Source of the DNA: Clostridiales bacterium
Lineage (GTDB): Bacteria > Bacillota > Clostridia > Christensenellales > Borkfalkiaceae
Length of the DNA stretch: 15,411 nucleotides
Reading direction: 5' to 3'
Assembly: GCA_003503945.1 (NCBI GenBank)
Contig: DOCD01000132.1
Coordinates: 5,214 to 20,624, forward strand
This document shows positions 13,406 through 15,411 of this stretch, one piece after another. Numbering within the stretch: position 1 is the stretch's first letter; each line of letters starts with the position of its first letter. The position numbers and the translations under genes are program-made. The notes under the pieces were generated by a model. It worked only from the letters and a program-made list of their open reading frames with translations, made no database searches and was not told the DNA's origin.

Positions 13406-15226
13406 TTAATTGCGTACCCAAATAAAATCAACGTATTGAGGATTAACAAAATATTTTGCGATTTCATTTGGCTGTTGCATTACATCTTTATCCATTTCAC
13501 CTTTCGTTTCATTAAAATAAAACGACCAGCCGAAACAGTTTTCGAAATTTAAGCTGATAAGTTTACTGCAACCGAAGAAAACTTTTTCTTCAATACATTC
13601 AACTTTACTTGGTATAATTAAAGATTCAAGCTTTTGACAGTTGTAAAACGCGCCCTTTTCAATTCTTTTGAGGTTTGCGGAAAGCTTGACAGAAATAAGG
13701 TTAACGCACCCGTAGAATGAATTTTCAGAAATAATTTCTACGGTATCGGGCAGAATAACGGAAATTAAATTGTCACACATTCTGAACGCATCTAAACCTA
13801 TCTTGGTTACGGGCAAGCCCTTATAATGCGACGGCACGATAACCTCCGTACAGGCTTTATCGATAACGCCCGAAACGCGGTAGCTTTCTGCGTCGGATTC
13901 GAGCAAAAATTCGAGTGTCTGCACCTCTTGCTTGTAGCTGCAAACTTTACACGTTCCGTTTTCAAAGTCGTGCGCTTCGCTTTCGCTTTTTAATCCGCAG
14001 TTTTTGCATTCATTATAATGTCCGTTTTCGTCGTATTCGATTTTATTTTCGTGTTCCGTAATAGGAAGAGTTTCGCTCTTTAATACCGTTTGGCAAACCG
14101 TGCACTGAGTGTACCTCCTGCCCGCTTTTTGACAATCGGGCAGTTCGGTAATTTCTCTGCCCTCGGTGTGCCCGAGCGCGGGTAAGGCTTCCTCGATTAT
14201 ATGCGTTTCGTCGTTTTCGCAAACTTTTTTACGCATACCTTCCTGCGTGCACGTCGGTTCGGTTACAGTTTGCCATTCACCGTAGCCGTGCCCCGTCGCG
14301 GGGATTACCTTAGTTTCGATAATCGCTTCGCACTCGCTGCATTTAAGAACGCTTTGCCCGTCATCTTCGCATGTCGCGGATCTTTCCTCCGTCCATTCTC
14401 CGTCCGTATGCGTAAGCTTTTCGATTTTCTGCACTATCCTGTGCGCGCCGTCGTGCTTGCAAACCTGTACTTTTTCACCCTCTTCGGCGCACGTCGATTC
14501 TTTCAAAACGGTCCACTCCCCATAATCGTGCCCCGTTGCTTTAATTGTTTCGGTTTGCAATTGCTCGCCGCACTCAGTGCAATTAATTGATTTGAACCCG
14601 TCGGCTTCGCAAGTCGCGTCCTCGAATATCACCCATTCGCCCGCAGTGTGTTCGAGTTTGCCGATAGACTCCTTAATTATATGCTTATTGTCATGTGCGC
14701 ATATTTTAACACGTTCGCCCTCCTCCGCACAAGTCGGCTGTTTTGAAACCTCCCATTCGCCGAAATTATGTCCGAGCAGCTCTAACGGCGCAAAGGTGGA
14801 ATAATCGCAGTTTTCGCAAGCTTCATAGCTTGCCCAACCGTTTTCCGTGCACGTGGGCGCCTTGGCTTCATGCTCGTGAATAACGTGACCTATTGCCTTT
14901 ATAACTGTACTTTCGATAAAATAATCGCAACGTGAGCATTTTGCGGAAGCCGTATAACCGTCCTCCGTACACGTTGCGGGCAAAGCTTCGGTAATAACGA
15001 TAAGGTCGTGACCGAGCGCGCCTATTACCGAAGTCTGCTTTTCCCCGCAGGAGCAATAACGCTCCCTTTCGCCGCTTTCCGTACAAGTCGGCTGTTTTGT
15101 TATAACCCATTCGTCGTACAAATGAAAATGCAGCAGTTCGCACGCGCACAAACAAGCGCAACAAACCGCCGCAACAGACAAAATCAAGCCTAATGCCAAC
15201 CTTATTAAAATTTTGCTTTCTTTCAT
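13406..15226 (-). CDS. Secreted Cys/His-repeat surface protein with BspA-type leucine-rich repeats
   Basis: This 606-residue protein begins with a positively charged, hydrophobic signal sequence ending in VCCACLCAC. LCAC with Cys29 is a possible lipobox, so it may be lipid-anchored. Residues 46-392 hold nine modules of about 40 residues with the pattern TC.E.G...C..C or C..D..H, then GH. The module cysteines sit at 48, 86, 126, 166, 206, 246, 286, 326 and 365. A tenth degenerate module and CKVC follow (to ~430). Residues about 473-561 contain BspA-type leucine-rich repeats, such as LPDTVEIISENSFYGC, with units of about 23 residues. I know no experimentally defined function; adhesion or metal binding outside the cell is a guess. 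I prefer the ATG at 15224-15226, after AAAGGAAG; the TTG one codon earlier is possible. No clear terminator follows. Confidence 0.85.
   Translation of the reverse strand: MKESKILIRLALGLILSVAAVCCACLCACELLHFHLYDEWVITKQPTCTESGERERYCSCGEKQTSVIGALGHDLIVITEALPATCTEDGYTASAKCSRCDYFIESTVIKAIGHVIHEHEAKAPTCTENGWASYEACENCDYSTFAPLELLGHNFGEWEVSKQPTCAEEGERVKICAHDNKHIIKESIGKLEHTAGEWVIFEDATCEADGFKSINCTECGEQLQTETIKATGHDYGEWTVLKESTCAEEGEKVQVCKHDGAHRIVQKIEKLTHTDGEWTEERSATCEDDGQSVLKCSECEAIIETKVIPATGHGYGEWQTVTEPTCTQEGMRKKVCENDETHIIEEALPALGHTEGREITELPDCQKAGRRYTQCTVCQTVLKSETLPITEHENKIEYDENGHYNECKNCGLKSESEAHDFENGTCKVCSYKQEVQTLEFLLESDAESYRVSGVIDKACTEVIVPSHYKGLPVTKIGLDAFRMCDNLISVILPDTVEIISENSFYGCVNLISVKLSANLKRIEKGAFYNCQKLESLIIPSKVECIEEKVFFGCSKLISLNFENCFGWSFYFNETKGEMDKDVMQQPNEIAKYFVNPQYVDFIWVRN
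14051..15091 (-). repeat. Nine tandem 120-bp coding repeats (40-residue Cys/His modules)
   Basis: The first cysteines of modules 2 to 8 are exactly 40 residues apart, and the outer intervals are 38 and 39. From module 4 on, two kinds alternate. The odd kind (modules with a CCE or CTEC centre) has Cys, Cys, Cys, His, as in CTECGEQ...ATGH. The other has Cys, Cys, His, His, as in CAHDNKH...KLEH. Together they make an 80-residue (240-bp) super-repeat present three times. Confidence 0.9.
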
Positions 15227-15243
15227 CAATCTTCCTTTGTATC

Positions 15244-15320
15244 AAATAATTGTTTTACCGCACCGACACAAAACGTGTCGGTGCGGTTATGCGTTAACGC
15301 ATAAAAAAACTCAATTATTT
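15244..15320 (-). promoter_or_regulatory. Structured 5' leader, possible three-way-junction RNA element
   Basis: In the leader of the surface-protein gene, an outer stem can form between AAATAATTG (minus strand of 15312-15320) and CAATTATTT (15244-15252), perfect over 9 bp. Inside it lie a perfect 14-base palindrome ATGCGTTAACGCAT (15289-15302) and a perfect 13-bp hairpin with a 5-base loop (15257-15287). The 3' end of the outer stem is about 17 bases from the start codon, so folding could affect ribosome access. It matches no riboswitch class that I recognise. It could instead be a mobile palindrome. Confidence 0.5.
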
Positions 15321-15337
15321 TTCCATTTTTTTGATAA

Positions 15338-15366
15338 ATTTTAACATATAATACAAATTATGTCAA
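15338..15366 (-). promoter_or_regulatory. Strong sigma-A promoter of the surface-protein gene
   Basis: On the minus strand, a perfect TTGACA (15361-15366) is followed after 17 bases by TAAAAT (15338-15343). Transcription would start near 15331, giving a leader of about 105 bases that contains the structured element at 15244-15320. Confidence 0.85.
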
Positions 15367-15411
15367 GCGGAATAATATGTAGTTTTTATTAAAAATAACC
15401 GCGGAACAGGC

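Noticed and set aside
14051..15091. CRISPR array or non-coding satellite suggested by regular 120-bp repeats
   Set aside because: The periodicity comes from protein modules in one open frame. The DNA copies are diverged and have no constant repeat with unique spacers.

Overview
This window looks like a chromosomal segment of a Bacillota bacterium, most likely class Clostridia and capable of forming endospores. The evidence is a sporulation sigma factor of the SigK type with a hydrophobic pro-sequence, AGGAGG-type ribosome binding sites, consensus TTGACA/TATAAT promoters and some TTG starts. An uncultured gut lineage such as Christensenellales is possible, but I cannot prove it from this sequence. 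All host genes are read leftward (minus strand). The only rightward gene is the transposase of an IS30-family insertion sequence.

From left to right: (1) 1-1401 holds the 5' part of tyrS (cut by the window edge) and sigK, with a terminator between them and a sigma-E-like promoter in front of sigK. (2) 1424-5147 is a two-gene operon for a heterodimeric ABC exporter of the asymmetric TM287/288 (BmrCD, LmrCD) type, driven by a perfect consensus promoter. (3) 5211-7637 is an M29 metallo-aminopeptidase with its own promoter. Its terminator hairpin now lies about 1.1 kb from its stop codon because an IS30-type element (about 5271-6351) sits between them. (4) 7674-10124 is a TetR regulator / ABC ATPase / ABC-2 permease operon. 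Two perfect 14-bp palindromes overlap the start of transcription and probably form an autoregulatory operator. (5) 10219-13367 is a four-gene operon: a double-domain DUF1538 membrane protein, two different PII-like proteins with short T-loops, and a CmpB-family (PF06541) membrane protein, closed by a hairpin terminator. (6) 13406-15366 is a secreted or lipid-anchored surface protein with nine Cys/His modules of 40 residues followed by BspA-type leucine-rich repeats. It has a strong promoter and a leader that can fold into a three-way junction.

The most interesting system is region 5. As I recall, a pair of DUF1538 proteins (UmpA/UmpB of a Halomonas) has been reported to act as a monovalent cation/proton antiporter. 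Here both DUF1538 units are fused in one protein, followed directly by two non-canonical PII proteins. PII proteins sense adenine nucleotides and gate transporters (GlnK-AmtB, SbtB-SbtA). The operon therefore looks like a PII-gated ion transporter with a fourth, unexplained membrane partner.

No stretch longer than 300 bases lacks a gene. The longest, 5082-5375 (294 bases), holds the exporter promoter, the displaced terminator and the left end of the insertion sequence. I see nothing recognisable in the last 45 bases (15367-15411). I found no tRNA, rRNA, CRISPR array or attachment site.
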